Assembly: GCA_016926795.1 (NCBI GenBank)
Contig: JAFGNW010000031.1
Location: 1-40,330 of the forward strand
Origin: Candidatus Zixiibacteriota bacterium
Lineage (GTDB): Bacteria > Zixibacteria > MSB-5A5 > GN15 > FEB-12
Length of the DNA stretch: 40,330 nucleotides
Direction of reading: 5' to 3'
In this document: positions 39,504 through 40,330 of the stretch, one piece after another
How positions within the stretch are numbered: the stretch's first letter is position 1
Layout: every line of letters starts with the position of its first letter
Notes under the pieces: model-generated
Told to the model about the DNA's origin: nothing
The model's input: the letters and a program-made list of their open reading frames with translations, nothing else
The model's database searches: none
Made by a program: the position numbers and the translations under genes

Positions 39504-39951
39504 ACGGCACGTCCAGGTTCTGCATTCGCATCAGCATGAATATCTGCCCCCGGTGTCGCGCCTGGTGTTCCACCACATGCCAGACCAGCCAGCGTTTGGA
39601 CACCTTTTCATCTTCACCGGGAATTTCGTAAAAGACCCGGTCCCAGTCGTCAATCGTTTCGTTTTCGAGATAACGGGTAAATTCATCAAAATACCGCTCC
39701 AGTAATTCGAGTATTTCGGGCAGGGTGGTTATGTTCTGGAATCTGCTTTGGTCGAATTCCGTTTCTTTTTTCAAGGCCACGATGGTTATCCAGGCATATT
39801 CCGTTTCGGCAATATGCACCAGCAGTCGGCCGATGGAGTTGGGATGTCCGGGGGCGGTCCAGGCCAGTTGTGAAAGAGTCAGGTCAGCCACAGCCGCTAA
39901 AAGCTCCTTGCGGACGGTATAATAATTGGAGAATAACTCGGCCAATTTCAT
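39496..39951 (-). CDS. DinB-family protein
   Basis: A 151-residue four-helix-bundle protein of the DinB/YfiT type. The three metal-binding histidines expected in the family can be placed: H47 in GRLLVHIAETEYAW, and two in VWHVVEHQARHRGQI near the C-terminus. Functions in the family include thiol S-transferases, and most members are unknown. It overlaps surE by eight bases and follows the glycosyltransferase by 46 bp. The ribosome site is weak. Confidence 0.87.
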   Translation of the reverse strand: MKLAELFSNYYTVRKELLAAVADLTLSQLAWTAPGHPNSIGRLLVHIAETEYAWITIVALKKETEFDQSRFQNITTLPEILELLERYFDEFTRYLENETIDDWDRVFYEIPGEDEKVSKRWLVWHVVEHQARHRGQIFMLMRMQNLDVPYV

Positions 39952-39997
39952 AAGCTTAAGTTTAATTTAGAAACCCTCTAAAAGCAAGCGGAAGTTA

Positions 39998-40330
39998 TCA
40001 GGCCCAGATGCGCTTCCAAATCTGGCGAATAAAACGAAAGGTGTCCTTGAGGGGATTGATGTACGACGGGGAGCCGTCGTATATTGTCGATACGGGGACC
40101 TCGCCGATAGGACAGTCCAGGGCGCCCATCTTGAAAAGCATTTCCGACTCGAAATCATATTTGACCGTTTTCAGTTGTACCGCTTTCAATATCGCGGTCG
40201 GCATAAGGCGAAAGCCGGACTGGCTGTCGCGCACCCGCTGACTGGAAAAAACCGATATTATAAGCGAGGTGAGATTATTGGACAGCCATCGGGGAAAGGG
40301 CATATCCGCGAGTTTTATCCGGCGGGTCCC
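39998..40330 (-). CDS. Glycosyltransferase family 2, C-terminal part (cut by the window edge)
   Basis: The frame is open to the right edge: residues GTRRIKLAD precede the first internal ATG at 40303, so about 110 C-terminal residues are visible. GTRRxxLADMPFPRWLSN and RVRDSQSGFRLM match the later part of DPM1-type GT2 enzymes, which transfer a sugar from a nucleotide sugar, often to polyprenyl phosphate. The catalytic DxD lies outside the window. No transmembrane helix follows, so it belongs to the soluble type. The acceptor cannot be told. Confidence 0.88.
   Translation of the reverse strand, partial: GTRRIKLADMPFPRWLSNNLTSLIISVFSSQRVRDSQSGFRLMPTAILKAVQLKTVKYDFESEMLFKMGALDCPIGEVPVSTIYDGSPSYINPLKDTFRFIRQIWKRIWA

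Overview
This 40.3 kb window looks like one stretch of a Gram-negative bacterial chromosome of medium GC. Evidence for an outer membrane includes a heptosyltransferase fused to a heptose phosphatase, a BamA-type barrel, PorV/PorQ- and FadL-type outer-membrane proteins and several lipoproteins with clear lipoboxes. The mix of PorV-like proteins, TolB/PD40 propellers, PEGA-DUF5683 and FN3 lipoproteins resembles the FCB superphylum and its candidate relatives such as Zixibacteria. That placement is inference; no marker in the window proves it. Almost every gene is on the minus strand. Only a sodium symporter and galT run plus. The two tRNAs do not encode CCA.

Layout. 1-150: the end of an IS200/IS605 element, cut by the window edge. 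157-790: gene-free, with a terminator and a dense group of short palindromic repeats. 793-7291: a protein quality-control island, in transcription order hsp20, dnaK, a zinc-finger-less dnaJ with an apparent AUA start, and clpB. A second copy of the repeat group lies between dnaJ and clpB, so clpB is bracketed by related repeats. 7526-13744: a tightly overlapping three-gene unit encoding a gluzincin/propeller/BamA-like barrel protein, a BamB-like lipoprotein and a HEAT-repeat protein. 13801-17142: uppP, the heptosyltransferase-GmhB fusion and the radical SAM enzyme AmrS, overlapping or nearly so. 17191-17826: a small predicted envelope protein. 18032-20410 (plus): NSS symporter and galT. 20417-25107: SbcD-like nuclease, LtaS-family sulfatase and an NtrC-type sigma-54 activator. 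25383-28265: PEGA-DUF5683 protein, FN3 lipoprotein and membrane protein. 28401-30606: sugar transferase and PorV-like protein, followed by 680 bp of AT-rich gene-free DNA. 31289-35388: TPR protein, GH57 enzyme, small membrane protein and M48 lipoprotein. 35510-36892: FadL-like protein. 37070-38644: tRNA-Arg, apt, acylphosphatase, LOG-like protein and tRNA-Pro. 38739-40330: surE, dinB-like gene and a glycosyltransferase cut by the window edge.

The main theme is envelope construction plus folding stress. The clearest promoters are sigma-70-like: TTGACA-N16-TATAAT before tRNA-Pro and TTGACA-N17-TATATT before the FadL-like gene. Intrinsic terminators mark many unit ends. The most notable items are the gluzincin-propeller-barrel operon, the AUA-start dnaJ, the repeat clusters around clpB, the GT9-GmhB fusion, and a GG-N10-GC sigma-54-type site upstream of the sigma-54 activator. 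No CRISPR array, prophage or classical defence system was seen.
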